Part shown: positions 34,865 through 43,291 of the stretch, one piece after another
Position numbering within the stretch: position 1 is the first letter of the stretch
How the letters are laid out: each line of letters begins with the position of its first letter
Assembly (NCBI GenBank): GCA_016788045.1
Contig: JAEUTG010000020.1
Span: 62,001-126,000, forward strand
Reading direction: 5' to 3'
Length of the DNA: 64,000 nt
Origin: Bacteroidales bacterium
Lineage (GTDB): Bacteria > Bacteroidota > Bacteroidia > Bacteroidales > Lentimicrobiaceae
Translations under genes and position numbers: made by a program
Notes under the pieces: generated by a model
Databases searched by the model: none
What the model was told of the DNA's origin: nothing
What the model saw: only the letters and a program-made list of their open reading frames with translations

Positions 34865-35554
34865 TTAGTTGTCAAAAACTCCGAACAGCAGTCCCAGGGA
34901 GAACTGTGGCCCGGAAAAATCCTTACCGGAAAAATAGTCCACCAGGTTACCCTGACGGTTGCGGTATTGTTTTTCAATACCACCGGTAAAGCGGTACCCG
35001 GCTCCCGCATTTAACCTGAGCCAGCGGAACACATTTACTTCGAGTTCAACCTGGGGGGTAAAAACAAACACCATGTCTTCCATAATGTTGTCGTAGCGGT
35101 CGATATGATAGTCATTTTCAGCAAGGCTTACACTACCCATACCGATACGACTGCTGACCGCAGCATGAATTACTTTCTCAGGATGAAAAATATAGCCTGC
35201 CCACAAACCGCCATATCCGAAATTGGTTCTCAGATCATAATAATCAGTGACATCACCGGTGCTGTTCATTACCGACAATACGGGCAGGGTGTGAACACTC
35301 GAGAGACCCTCGCCGAATCCTCCGATATAGAAAGTACGGTTAATCAAAACAGCTCCTCCGCCACCGGTAAGCAGCGCTGCATCGCCTGAAACCTCTGAAA
35401 AAGAGAGCACCGGGCCGCCGAACCCGCTGATGCGGATGTCTTTGTTTTCAAAGAGGTAGCGGGTTTCCTGCTGTTCCTGTCCCATGGCAAAGGCAGTATA
35501 AAGCAACGCGGAGATCAGAATGATGATGGCGGTGGTGGTCTGTAACTTTTTCAT
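34865..35554 (-). CDS. Secreted beta-barrel-like outer membrane protein
   Basis: A 229-residue protein with a signal peptide ending near AFAMGQE, followed by alternating strands with glycines (GFGGPVLSFSEVSGDAALLTGGGGAVLI, YGGLWAGYIFH, FSLGLLFGVFDN), suggesting an outer membrane barrel. No family name is certain; it resembles small barrels found beside TonB receptors. I use the ATG at 35554 (MKKLQTTT), giving a standard signal peptide. It is the first gene of the operon with the TonB receptor (28 bp) and the DUF4249 lipoprotein, preceded by a candidate promoter and operator. Confidence 0.7.
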   Translation of the reverse strand: MKKLQTTTAIIILISALLYTAFAMGQEQQETRYLFENKDIRISGFGGPVLSFSEVSGDAALLTGGGGAVLINRTFYIGGFGEGLSSVHTLPVLSVMNSTGDVTDYYDLRTNFGYGGLWAGYIFHPEKVIHAAVSSRIGMGSVSLAENDYHIDRYDNIMEDMVFVFTPQVELEVNVFRWLRLNAGAGYRFTGGIEKQYRNRQGNLVDYFSGKDFSGPQFSLGLLFGVFDN

Positions 35555-35599
35555 GTTGCCGGATTGGTTGATACTGTTGAAAACTGAAACAATGTGTTG

Positions 35600-35628
35600 C
35601 AATTACATTTTGGTTACCGATGTAATTG
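35600..35628. promoter_or_regulatory. Candidate operator palindrome upstream of the TonB receptor operon
   Basis: CAATTACAT (35600-35608) and ATGTAATTG (35620-35628) are perfect 9-bp inverted arms 11 nt apart. The palindrome lies between the TAGTTTTG box and the first gene of the operon, in its leader, where a repressor could bind. The binding protein is not identified. Confidence 0.5.
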
Positions 35629-35634
35629 ACAACG

Positions 35635-35642
35635 CAAAACTA
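35635..35642 (-). promoter_or_regulatory. Candidate -7 promoter element of the TonB receptor operon
   Basis: TAGTTTTG on the minus strand fits TAnnTTTG and lies about 80 bp upstream of the first gene, just before the 9-bp palindrome. Confidence 0.4.
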
Positions 35643-35756
35643 AATTGGTTGGAAAACCTGCAGAAAAGAATATCGGTGTAAGGGGATTTTTAAAGGATGA
35701 ACCCATCAAATCCCCCGATGAACAGTATGGAGAGAAACAGAGACCAATGAAACAGA

Positions 35757-36923
35757 TCAGCCGGATTTCCTGCGGCTGAGTTCTTTCCTGATCAGGCTGA
35801 GCTCCCGGCCTGTCTGGCCGGCAATACTTGTGTTTTCTTCTGCCCTGCGGAAAAGGTAGGGCATCACCGATTTTACAGGGCCATAGGGTACATATTTGGC
35901 TACGTTGTAACCTGCCTTTGCCAGGTTAAAACTGATGTGATCACTCATACCATAAAGTTGTGCAAACCATATCCGCCGGTCGTTTTTTGCAAGCCCGTTT
36001 TCATCCATCGCTTTGGCCAGCAGAAGGTTGCTTTCCTCATTGTGCGAACCACAGAAAATGTCGATCACATCGATGTTCCGGAGACTCAGCATCAACGCAT
36101 TATTGAAAGCACCATCGGTAGCCTGCTTGTCGGGCTGAATGGGGGAGAGGTAATTCATTTTCAGTGCCCTTTCCCTTTCTTTTTCCATATAGGCTCCGCG
36201 CACGAACTTGATTCCGGCCCTGAAACCATGGGTACGGGCTTTCTGTATGAGTTCGCCAAGGTATTGCAGGCGGTCGTGGCGGTACATCTGCAGGGTGTTG
36301 AATACGATGGCTTTGCTCCCGTTGTATTTGATCATCATTTCTTCCACGGTTTCATCAACCAGGTGCTGATACCAGCTGTCTTCGGCATCAATCATCAAAG
36401 GCACATCAAGGGCATGCGCAGCTTTACAGAGTTCATCAACACTTTCTTTAAAGCGCTGGTAACCTGCGATATCCGAAGGTAGCCTGCCAGGTACCGCTTG
36501 CTCGAGCAATGATGCAGGGGCAAAAGCAGTTGGTTTGAAAACGGCAAATGGAATATCGGGATTGGCAGCGGCATGCCTGATCGACCGGAGGGTCTCTTCC
36601 AGGGTAGCCTGCATACTGGCTTCATCGTGTTTTCCTTCAACAGAATAATCGAGGATGGATTTCAACTGGTGGGAACCTAATTTTCTGACAATGGGATCAC
36701 ATTCAGCCAGACTGCGTCCACCAACAAAATGTGCGTAAATGGTTGGCCTGATGGCCCAGTCAACAGGGATTCGGAGACTAAAAGCCAGGTTTACCATATT
36801 TTTGCCCAGGTTAACCAGCGCAGGATTCGCCATTACACTGAACAGAAGTCTGGCTTTGCGCAGCTCACTGTCGGTTTTGCTGATAAAGGCAGTTTTTGTA
36901 TCGTTGAAATCTATTTCACCCAT
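35757..36923 (-). CDS. Proline dehydrogenase (monofunctional PutA-like)
   Basis: A 388-residue FAD enzyme that oxidises proline to pyrroline-5-carboxylate. The barrel core is recognised by IPFAVFKPTAFA, VPLMIDAEDSWYQHLVDE, IVFNTLQMYRHDRLQYL, FRAGIKFVRGAYMEKER, IDIFCGSHNEES, WFAQLYGMSDHISFNLAKAG and the C-terminal VPYGPVKSVMPYLFRRAEEN with the two arginines that bind the substrate carboxylate. I prefer the ATG at 36923 (MGEIDFNDTKTAF) because the upstream extension does not resemble the family. No P5C dehydrogenase is adjacent. It pairs functionally with the PutP-like symporter at 8.6 kb. Confidence 0.9.
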   Translation of the reverse strand: MGEIDFNDTKTAFISKTDSELRKARLLFSVMANPALVNLGKNMVNLAFSLRIPVDWAIRPTIYAHFVGGRSLAECDPIVRKLGSHQLKSILDYSVEGKHDEASMQATLEETLRSIRHAAANPDIPFAVFKPTAFAPASLLEQAVPGRLPSDIAGYQRFKESVDELCKAAHALDVPLMIDAEDSWYQHLVDETVEEMMIKYNGSKAIVFNTLQMYRHDRLQYLGELIQKARTHGFRAGIKFVRGAYMEKERERALKMNYLSPIQPDKQATDGAFNNALMLSLRNIDVIDIFCGSHNEESNLLLAKAMDENGLAKNDRRIWFAQLYGMSDHISFNLAKAGYNVAKYVPYGPVKSVMPYLFRRAEENTSIAGQTGRELSLIRKELSRRKSG

Positions 36924-36982
36924 AAGTAGTTGGTTTATAGTATGATAAACGGATGAGTGTCTGTTCACCGGAAGCGGTATTG

Positions 36983-36990
36983 CAAACATA
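36983..36990 (-). promoter_or_regulatory. Candidate -7 promoter element of the proline dehydrogenase gene
   Basis: TATGTTTG on the minus strand matches TAnnTTTG, 59 bp upstream of the chosen start; it also supports the shorter start. Confidence 0.4.
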
Positions 36991-37097
36991 CTAATTCGGT
37001 AATAAATCCGGCGAAAATCAGAAAAAAAACGTGGAGCCTATGGAGATTACCTCGTCTGAAAAGCCGGTAATTTCCTGGAATCGGGAAATGGAACCTC

Positions 37098-37829
37098 TCA
37101 GTTTCCCAGGGCTTTCTGAATGGCTTGTTCAAGCAATGGTTCCATCACCCTGTACCCCTCAGCATCAGGGTGCACGCCATCGTAAGTCAGGGAGGCCCTG
37201 AGGCCCCCGCGTTCATCGGCCATATGGCTGTAGTAGTCAAGATAAATATGCTGATGTTCAGAAGCATAGTTTTTTATCCATTGGTTCAGCTCCCTGATTT
37301 TCGAAGCAGGATAACTTCCCTGATTCCAGGGGAAATCCCAGGCTGGCAACACTGAACACAGCACTACCCTGATGTTGTTGGCCGAAGCTATTTCGCACAT
37401 TGAGGCCAGGTTATCTTCGATCATCTTCAGGCTTGAGGGCCCTGTATTTCCGGCAATGTCGTTGATGCCGGCCAGTATTACCACCACAGCCGGCTTCAGG
37501 TCAACCACATCCTGACGGAAACGAACCAGCATCTGGGGGGTGGTCTGTCCGCTGATTCCCCTGTTGATGTAAGGCTTATCTTTGAAAAACTCCGGACGGT
37601 GCTCAATCCAGCCAATGGTGATGGAATTGCCCATAAAAACCACCCGGTTTTCTCCCGGGGCAGGGAACCCGGCAATGCTGTTGGCTTCTCTGAATCTTCC
37701 GAGATCCGGCCAGTCGGTTTTCAGGTGACGGATGTTTTCCATCTCCGCGTCGGAGACGAGTTGCTGGGCTTGCACCCCGGCCGTTGCTGCCAGGAGTATG
37801 CAAAGCAGTAAACTATTGATTTTCTTCAT
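37098..37829 (-). CDS. Secreted SGNH/GDSL hydrolase
   Basis: A 243-residue protein with a signal peptide (cleavage near AGVQAQQ). Esterase/lipase motifs are in order: FMGNSITIGW with the nucleophile serine (block I), GISGQTT (block II), LAGINDIAGN (block III) and the catalytic Asp-His in DGVHPDAEGY (block V). Predicted periplasmic hydrolase, possibly deacetylating a carbohydrate; related enzymes act on xylan acetyls or platelet-activating-factor-like esters. Monocistronic. A TAAGTTTG box at 37876-37883 precedes it. Confidence 0.85.
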   Translation of the reverse strand: MKKINSLLLCILLAATAGVQAQQLVSDAEMENIRHLKTDWPDLGRFREANSIAGFPAPGENRVVFMGNSITIGWIEHRPEFFKDKPYINRGISGQTTPQMLVRFRQDVVDLKPAVVVILAGINDIAGNTGPSSLKMIEDNLASMCEIASANNIRVVLCSVLPAWDFPWNQGSYPASKIRELNQWIKNYASEHQHIYLDYYSHMADERGGLRASLTYDGVHPDAEGYRVMEPLLEQAIQKALGN

Positions 37830-37875
37830 AAAATCCGGAACAGAATGACTTAAACAGTGTTGATTTTACACGATA

Positions 37876-37883
37876 CAAACTTA
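37876..37883 (-). promoter_or_regulatory. Candidate -7 promoter element of the SGNH hydrolase gene
   Basis: TAAGTTTG on the minus strand matches TAnnTTTG, 46 bp before the start codon. Confidence 0.4.
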
Positions 37884-38061
37884 AAGGATTTTCCGGAAGA
37901 TGGATCAACGAGCCATAAAGGTTTTCCGGACTTCAACCGTTTTTTGGGAACTCCGGGATACATGATTATTCCTGATTTTTCCGAATCAAAAGGGCTGACT
38001 TAATTGTTTATCCGGGATAGATCGCAGCGTAAAATACTTTTAGTATTTGTTTGAAAAATTG

Positions 38062-38069
38062 TAAGTTTG
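38062..38069 (+). promoter_or_regulatory. Candidate -7 promoter element of aroB
   Basis: TAAGTTTG lies 4 bp before the aroB start codon, the very short leader also seen at murB and trmN6. Confidence 0.45.
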
Positions 38070-38073
38070 CAAT

Positions 38074-39180
38074 ATGGCAAAGAAATTCAATACACTGGAT
38101 GTTGCAGGAACACCTGTTTATGTAGGCCAGGGTGTTTTCGGCGAACTGCAGGAGCACCTGTCCTCCAAACTGGCCACGAAAGAGGTTATTTTCTTACTGG
38201 CTGATGAAAACACCCTTGAACATTGCTATCCTCAGCTGATTGCGATGGTGCCTGAGTTGGAGAAAGCCAACAAAATCATCATCAAACCGGGGGAAGAAAA
38301 CAAGACGCTGGCGACCTGTGAAAAGTTGTGGAACCAGATGGCTGTTGAGGGCGCCAACCGCCAATCCCTGCTGATCAACCTGGGTGGAGGCGTAATCTGC
38401 GACCTGGGTGGTTTTGCAGCATCGGTTTTTCACAGGGGGATGCCCTATATCAATATTCCGACTTCGCTGATGGCCATGATTGATGCTTCGCTTGGCGGCA
38501 AAACCGGTGTTGATCTCTATTCGCTCAAAAACCAGATTGGTTTGTTTTCGAAGCCGGCAGGTGTTTATGTATGGCCGGGTTTTCTGACGACCCTCCCGCA
38601 CAGACAGATGCTTTCAGGTTTTGCCGAAATGATGAAACACGCCCTGATCGGTGATGCCGGGTTCTGGAAAAAGCTGACCAAGATTCCGATGGCTGTAGTA
38701 ACCAACTGGGAAGATCACATCCTTACAGCCATCAAGATCAAGTCGAAAATCGTTAACCTCGACCCCAATGAGAAAGGAATAAGGAGACAGCTTAATTTCG
38801 GACACACCATTGGCCACGCTTTTGAGACCTATTCCCTGCGCAACGATGCTTCTCCGCTTACCCATGGTGAAGCGGTAGCCATGGGGATGATCTGTGAAGC
38901 CTATATTTCGTACCGTACCCTTGGTTTTAATCACATGGAACGTGATGAGGTGGTAAAAAATATCCTGCTGAATTTCAGCCACTACAAGATTCCTTCCATT
39001 GCCATTGATGAGCTGGTTGAGATCACCCATTACGACAAGAAAAACCGGAAAGGAAGGCTTATGATGACACTGATCCGCAACATCGGTGATGCCGTTGACG
39101 GACAGCAGTGCGAACTGGCATTGGTGCGTGAGAGTCTTTTCAGGTATATTGATTTCAGCAGGCATGTGCCCCGCGAATAG
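38074..39180 (+). CDS. aroB: 3-dehydroquinate synthase
   Basis: A 368-residue NAD- and metal-dependent enzyme converting DAHP to 3-dehydroquinate in the shikimate pathway. Seen: IIIKPGEENKTLATCEKLW, the glycine-rich NAD loop LINLGGGVICDLGGFAASVF, FHRGMPYINIPTSLMAMIDASLGGKTGVD (in pieces), the metal ligands E in SGFAEMMKHALIGD and H in LNFGHTIGHAFE and LTHGEAVAMGM. Three bp separate it from aroA, so the two form an operon. Confidence 0.95.
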   Translation: MAKKFNTLDVAGTPVYVGQGVFGELQEHLSSKLATKEVIFLLADENTLEHCYPQLIAMVPELEKANKIIIKPGEENKTLATCEKLWNQMAVEGANRQSLLINLGGGVICDLGGFAASVFHRGMPYINIPTSLMAMIDASLGGKTGVDLYSLKNQIGLFSKPAGVYVWPGFLTTLPHRQMLSGFAEMMKHALIGDAGFWKKLTKIPMAVVTNWEDHILTAIKIKSKIVNLDPNEKGIRRQLNFGHTIGHAFETYSLRNDASPLTHGEAVAMGMICEAYISYRTLGFNHMERDEVVKNILLNFSHYKIPSIAIDELVEITHYDKKNRKGRLMMTLIRNIGDAVDGQQCELALVRESLFRYIDFSRHVPRE

Positions 39181-39183
39181 CTG

Positions 39184-40437
39184 ATGGAGCGTATTCTGAT
39201 CGATCCATCACCGGTTACGTGTGATTTTTCTCCGGAGCTTCCGCTGTCAAAAAGTATTGCCAACAGACAACTCTGTATCCGCCATTTATCGGGAAGTTCA
39301 CTTTCCATTTCCATCCCCGGAAGTCAGGATTCACTCCGCATGGAAGCCCTCCTTCGTCAGCTTGAGCTTGATCCGCATGCCACGGTTTACGATTGCGGGG
39401 ATGCCGGAACGGTTTTCAGGTTCCTTACAGCAGTTCTCGCCATTACTGAAGGCAGGCGGACACTCACTGGTTCAGCCAGAATGCAGCAACGCCCTTGTGG
39501 TCCGCTGGCAGAAGCCCTACAGCGTCTTGGAGCTGAGGTAAGATACCTTGGTAATCCGGGATTCCCGCCTCTGGAGATTACCGGGAAGCCGTTAAAAGGC
39601 GGAACCGTAGAAATTGAATCTTCGGTCAGCAGCCAGTTTATCTCTGCCCTGATGCTGATCGCACCATCCATGCCCCTCGGACTTCAGATTAAACTTAAGG
39701 GAAGGACAGTATCTGCCCCTTACATCGCCATGACTGCCGGGCTGATGCGTGAACAGGGCATTGAGGTTACCGGAAGCCTGGATCAGATCACTGTCAAGCC
39801 AGGCACCTATCGTTTTAATGCGCAAATTACAGAATCTGACTGGTCAGCGGCCTCTTATTGGTTTGCTTTTGCAGCCATGAAAAAGGATGCAGTTATAGCC
39901 CTCAGGGGGTTGAAGGAAACCTCACTGCAGGGAGATAGCAGACTGGTAGAGATTTTCAGCCACCTGGGTGTCAGCACTTTCCGCGATGGGGAGGCGCTGG
40001 TTCTCAGCCACAAAGGGAGCACGGATACGCGTATTGAGGTTGACTTTACCCCTTTCCCCGATCTGTTCCCCGCTGTAGCGGTGACCTGTGCAGGTCTTGG
40101 ACTGAGCGCCCGTTTCACTGGCCTGCATACCCTTGCCATCAAGGAAAGTAACCGGATTGAAGCGGTTGGGGCTGAACTCAGGAAACTGGGCTATCCGGCC
40201 GGAATGAATGCTGAAGGTTGCTTCGTTATTGAGCCCGGAAGAGAAATCTCCAGCGGGGTTGTTGTTCAGACCTGGAACGACCATCGCATTGCTATGGCAT
40301 TTGCCATGCTTTCGTTAAAATATGGTCAGATGAACCTGGATGATCCCGGGGTTGTTTCGAAGTCGTATCCGGGGTTCTGGCTTGAGCTGGAGAGGGCAGG
40401 TTTCTTATTGATTACCCAACGGGAAGATCCCTTCTGA
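39184..40437 (+). CDS. aroA: 3-phosphoshikimate 1-carboxyvinyltransferase (EPSP synthase)
   Basis: A 417-residue enzyme condensing shikimate-3-phosphate with PEP. The family blocks are present: LPLSKSIANRQLCI, DCGDAGTVFRFLTAVLAI, ESSVSSQFISALMLIAPSM, TESDWSAASYWFAFAA, LAIKESNRIEAVGAELRKLG and WNDHRIAMAFAMLSL. The typical N-terminal GSKS appears as LSKS. It is coupled to aroB. Its last 33 bp overlap the convergent beta-lactamase gene. Confidence 0.93.
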   Translation: MERILIDPSPVTCDFSPELPLSKSIANRQLCIRHLSGSSLSISIPGSQDSLRMEALLRQLELDPHATVYDCGDAGTVFRFLTAVLAITEGRRTLTGSARMQQRPCGPLAEALQRLGAEVRYLGNPGFPPLEITGKPLKGGTVEIESSVSSQFISALMLIAPSMPLGLQIKLKGRTVSAPYIAMTAGLMREQGIEVTGSLDQITVKPGTYRFNAQITESDWSAASYWFAFAAMKKDAVIALRGLKETSLQGDSRLVEIFSHLGVSTFRDGEALVLSHKGSTDTRIEVDFTPFPDLFPAVAVTCAGLGLSARFTGLHTLAIKESNRIEAVGAELRKLGYPAGMNAEGCFVIEPGREISSGVVVQTWNDHRIAMAFAMLSLKYGQMNLDDPGVVSKSYPGFWLELERAGFLLITQREDPF

Positions 40438-41220
40438 ATCAAGAATCCTTCGGGTGATTTCTATCCTGTATTTCGTGTCGGAAGGCTGTTTTATGTCGAT
40501 GTTGAGTGCAAACAGGAAAATTCTGCCCCTGCTTTCCACGGCCCCCACATACCACCCGATCTGATTGCTGACCCTTGCAGCCCAGCCGGTTTTGGCATAC
40601 AGACGGCTGCTGCCGGCCGTTTCGGTAAGCATCAGCTCTTTAACCTGCTGTTGTGTGCCTGCAGAAAAGGGCAGCTGATGCAGCCAGAGTTTCTTCAGAA
40701 ACAAAATCTGTTCTACAGGTGATATCGCGATGTTGCCATCAAGCCAGAAACGGTCGATTTCAGGCCCGGTCTGCATATTCCCGTAAGCACAGGCAGTAAG
40801 CCATTTTTCAATGTTTTCGCGTCCGCTCCGGCGGGCCATCTCCTGGTAAACCCACACCGCCGATACCCTGAATGCTTCCCTCACACTCAGGTCTTTGTTC
40901 CATTCTTCAACAAAACGTACTTCGCCGTCCCATTTGAATACCTCGTCAATGTTGCTGATGGATTTGCACTCCAGGGCAATCAGCGTATTCATGATCTTGA
41001 AGGTTGAAGCCGGCAGGAAGCGCGTTTCAGCCCTGAAAAGATCCGAAGTACAGGTTTGGCCGGTTTCAAGGTCGGTGAGCACAAAGGTGCCTTTTACACC
41101 GGCTTCATCAAAGAATTTCTGCCACCTGTTTTCAGGACTTATTTGCCCGGAACCCTCCTTGACTCCAATCTGTGATGAGATGATCAGAGCCATTGTGATT
41201 CGGAGGAATTGTTTCATCAT
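40405..41220 (-). CDS. Class D (OXA-type) beta-lactamase-like protein
   Basis: A 271-residue secreted serine beta-lactamase by motif: signal peptide (1 to about 25), S72-T-F-K75 with the nucleophile serine and carbamylated-type lysine, S120-A-V122, Y146-G-N148 and K210-T-G212-W. All four class D signatures are at normal spacing, and the length is standard. It would hydrolyse beta-lactams in the periplasm; a role in peptidoglycan sensing (BlaR-like) is less likely because there is no membrane sensor region. No insertion sequence or regulator is adjacent and its base composition resembles the neighbours, so it looks intrinsic rather than recently acquired. Confidence 0.88.
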   Translation of the reverse strand: MMKQFLRITMALIISSQIGVKEGSGQISPENRWQKFFDEAGVKGTFVLTDLETGQTCTSDLFRAETRFLPASTFKIMNTLIALECKSISNIDEVFKWDGEVRFVEEWNKDLSVREAFRVSAVWVYQEMARRSGRENIEKWLTACAYGNMQTGPEIDRFWLDGNIAISPVEQILFLKKLWLHQLPFSAGTQQQVKELMLTETAGSSRLYAKTGWAARVSNQIGWYVGAVESRGRIFLFALNIDIKQPSDTKYRIEITRRILDSEGIFPLGNQ

Positions 41221-41273
41221 ATTTTTGTAAGGATTTAATAAACAGTTATTTGAGAGATCCGGTTGTTTTTAAT

Positions 41274-41305
41274 TTTGAATATTTGGCAAATATAGTGTAG
41301 GTTTG
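41274..41305 (+). promoter_or_regulatory. Candidate promoter of the LutA-like gene
   Basis: TTTG (41274-41277) stands 20 nt before TAGGTTTG (41298-41305), which ends 20 bp before the chosen ATG. Confidence 0.5.
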
Positions 41306-41325
41306 TTTAAAATTTGGCGATTGCG

Positions 41326-42048
41326 ATGATAGTTGACATTTTCATTCCCTGTTTCATTGATCAGTTGTACCCTGAAACAGGTTTTAATATGGTAAAGCTG
41401 CTCGAGAAAACAGGGATAACAGTCAGGTATAACAAGAACCAGACCTGTTGCGGCCAGATCGCCTTCAACAGCGGATTCTGGGATCATGCCAAAGCGATGG
41501 GAGAGAAGTTCATCCGCGACTTTAAGGACTGTCAGTATGTGGTTACCCCTTCGGCTTCCTGTGCAGGAATGGTGCGCAACTATTACGATGAGATGTTTTA
41601 CAATTCGGCCATGCACAACGAATACCGTTCGCTTAAGAAAAACCTGTATGAAATCTCTGATTTTCTGGTTAATGTTCTGAATATCAAAGATTTTGGAGCA
41701 ACATTTCCGCATAGAGTTACCTACCACGACAGCTGTGCTGCCCTCAGGGAATATGGTCTGAAGGGTGAAGCACGGACGCTGCTGGGCAATGTCAGGGGAA
41801 TTGAACTGATTGAGATGAAGGATACAAGCACCTGCTGTGGCTTCGGAGGTACCTTCTCGGTAAAGCATGAGCCTATTTCCACCTCCATGGCCGATTTCAA
41901 GGTGAGTCGTGCGATGGAAACCGGCGCAGAATATATCGTTTCCACCGATGCTTCATGTCTGATGCACCAGCAGGCCTATATCGACAAGCAGAAATTACCC
42001 ATCAAAACGATTCACCTGGTCGATGTGCTTACTTCAGGCTGGGAATAA
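41326..42048 (+). CDS. Cysteine-rich (Fe-S)-binding protein, LutA/YkgE-like
   Basis: A 240-residue cytosolic protein with two CCG domains: NQTCCGQIAFNSGFWDHA and later TSTCCGFGGTFSVKH, each preceded by conserved cysteines (FIPCFIDQLYP; YHDSCAALREYGL). This is the LutA/YkgE family, a heterodisulfide-reductase-like subunit of L-lactate oxidation. No lutB or lutC is adjacent, and a single LUD protein is encoded 10 kb away, so a lactate role is uncertain. I use the ATG at 41326 (MIVDIFIP) over the upstream TTG. Confidence 0.85.
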   Translation: MIVDIFIPCFIDQLYPETGFNMVKLLEKTGITVRYNKNQTCCGQIAFNSGFWDHAKAMGEKFIRDFKDCQYVVTPSASCAGMVRNYYDEMFYNSAMHNEYRSLKKNLYEISDFLVNVLNIKDFGATFPHRVTYHDSCAALREYGLKGEARTLLGNVRGIELIEMKDTSTCCGFGGTFSVKHEPISTSMADFKVSRAMETGAEYIVSTDASCLMHQQAYIDKQKLPIKTIHLVDVLTSGWE

Positions 42049-42184
42049 ACCCTGATCGCCGGTTCGTGCTGTATGACAGCTCAGACCGTACAATTTGCAG
42101 TCTTTAGAAGCAGATTTCAGGAAGAGAATGTTTTATAGTACCACTTGAATGCCATGGGCATTCCGCTTCTCAAACCACAGGGTT

Positions 42185-42916
42185 CTATTTATTGCCGACT
42201 GGCCTGGTAGAGAATTTCGAAATCAGACCAACGGTGTAATTCCCGGCTACATCGCGTGCGCCAATCTGCCAGTAGTAGTCGGTATCGTATGAAAAACCAG
42301 AAACCGTGGTTTCGAATTGAGGTACATTGTCTACCAGGTTAAAATCAGTGATACCCGATTGCCGGAGTTCAAGTGATGTGCGGCTGCGGCCAATCCAGAT
42401 GTCATAGGTGAGCGGATCGCCATCGGGATCGGTACAGGTCCATTTAAAGATTACCGATACATCCATCCAGTCCTGCCATTCAGGAGGAGTTATGTAGAGG
42501 GGGATTTCAGGAGGACGGTTCGAAAGATCACTCACCACCACAATAAGCTGCTTCAGGGTATCGGTCATGCCTTTTGAATCACGCACTTCGACCAATGGCC
42601 GGTAAATGCCGACCTGACTATACTGGTGGGAGGCTGTTTTATTGGTGGAAAACTCTGTGTCGAAGATTTTATCACGATTCCAGTCCCAACGGATCTCCAG
42701 TGCAGAAGTCGGGTCCTCAACATCGGTGACTGAGGAGGCGTCAAAATTAAATACGGTATTGACATCCCCCCTTCCAGGGTCGACTTCAAAATCAGCTTTC
42801 GGCAGGTGGTTTTTGATATTCTCTCCATCCTTCTTGCATCCGTAGAAAGGCAGCACGGCGAGTATCAGGCAGAAAAGCCCGGATTTGATAAACAGAGGGC
42901 AGAACTTGGTTATCAT
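42185..42916 (-). CDS. PKD-domain lipoprotein
   Basis: A 243-residue lipoprotein (signal with lipobox LPFYGC). It has an Ig-like PKD domain near the N-terminus (PKADFEVDPGRGDVNTVFNFDAS; SHQYSQVGIYRPLVEVRD is the typical PKD C-strand) and a fibronectin-type or related second domain (FKWTCTDPDGDPLTYDIWIG). It is probably an extracellular or periplasmic binding protein with no enzyme signature. I use the ATG at 42916, which gives a normal lipoprotein signal. It is convergent with the LutA-like gene, from which a 136-bp gap with no clear terminator separates it. Confidence 0.75.
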   Translation of the reverse strand: MITKFCPLFIKSGLFCLILAVLPFYGCKKDGENIKNHLPKADFEVDPGRGDVNTVFNFDASSVTDVEDPTSALEIRWDWNRDKIFDTEFSTNKTASHQYSQVGIYRPLVEVRDSKGMTDTLKQLIVVVSDLSNRPPEIPLYITPPEWQDWMDVSVIFKWTCTDPDGDPLTYDIWIGRSRTSLELRQSGITDFNLVDNVPQFETTVSGFSYDTDYYWQIGARDVAGNYTVGLISKFSTRPVGNK

Positions 42917-43291
42917 AGCAGTTTCCTTGAGTGAGCACTTGGCGAATATACTCAATTACGAGGTTCAGGCTTCGCCTGTTTCGATGAAAATTAACGGTTT
43001 TAGCCATCAACAATTATACAAAACAACAAAAAATCAGAAAATTGTTGTCATTTTTTTCTGCAATTTAATCATAGATGACCTGACCGGTCTGCTGAACATG
43101 GTTGAGCAGAAGTGCGAAACACCCTGAATATCAATCCTGAGAATCAGAAGAGCTGAAACTGTCACCCCTTAAAAATGTTGTGAATGGCTTGTGATTCTTT
43201 GTAATTTCATGTACGTTTGCATCTCTCCATTGCTGCTTTTCCTGAACCTGTTGACCACCTGTGGTGCATAACCACCTCTAAAGTATTCAAT
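42917..43291. other. Intergenic region upstream of the T9SS cargo cluster
   Basis: This divergent 375-bp region carries no gene. The plus-strand frame inside it has no recognisable similarity. The only signal seen is the promoter-like pair at 43189-43219. Confidence 0.5.
43189..43219 (+). promoter_or_regulatory. Candidate promoter of the T9SS cargo operon
   Basis: TTG (43189-43191) precedes TACGTTTG (43212-43219) by 20 nt, a good fit to the Bacteroidota promoter. It lies 72 bp before the ATG at 43292, at the head of the run of three secreted-protein genes. Confidence 0.5.

Noticed and set aside
40405..41220. Penicillin-binding transpeptidase or BlaR sensor instead of a class D enzyme
   Set aside because: There is only a signal peptide, no membrane sensor helices, and all four class D motifs are at normal spacing.
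41269..41868. Minus-strand open frame overlapping the LutA-like gene
   Set aside because: It is antisense to the CCG-domain gene, which has all its cysteine motifs.
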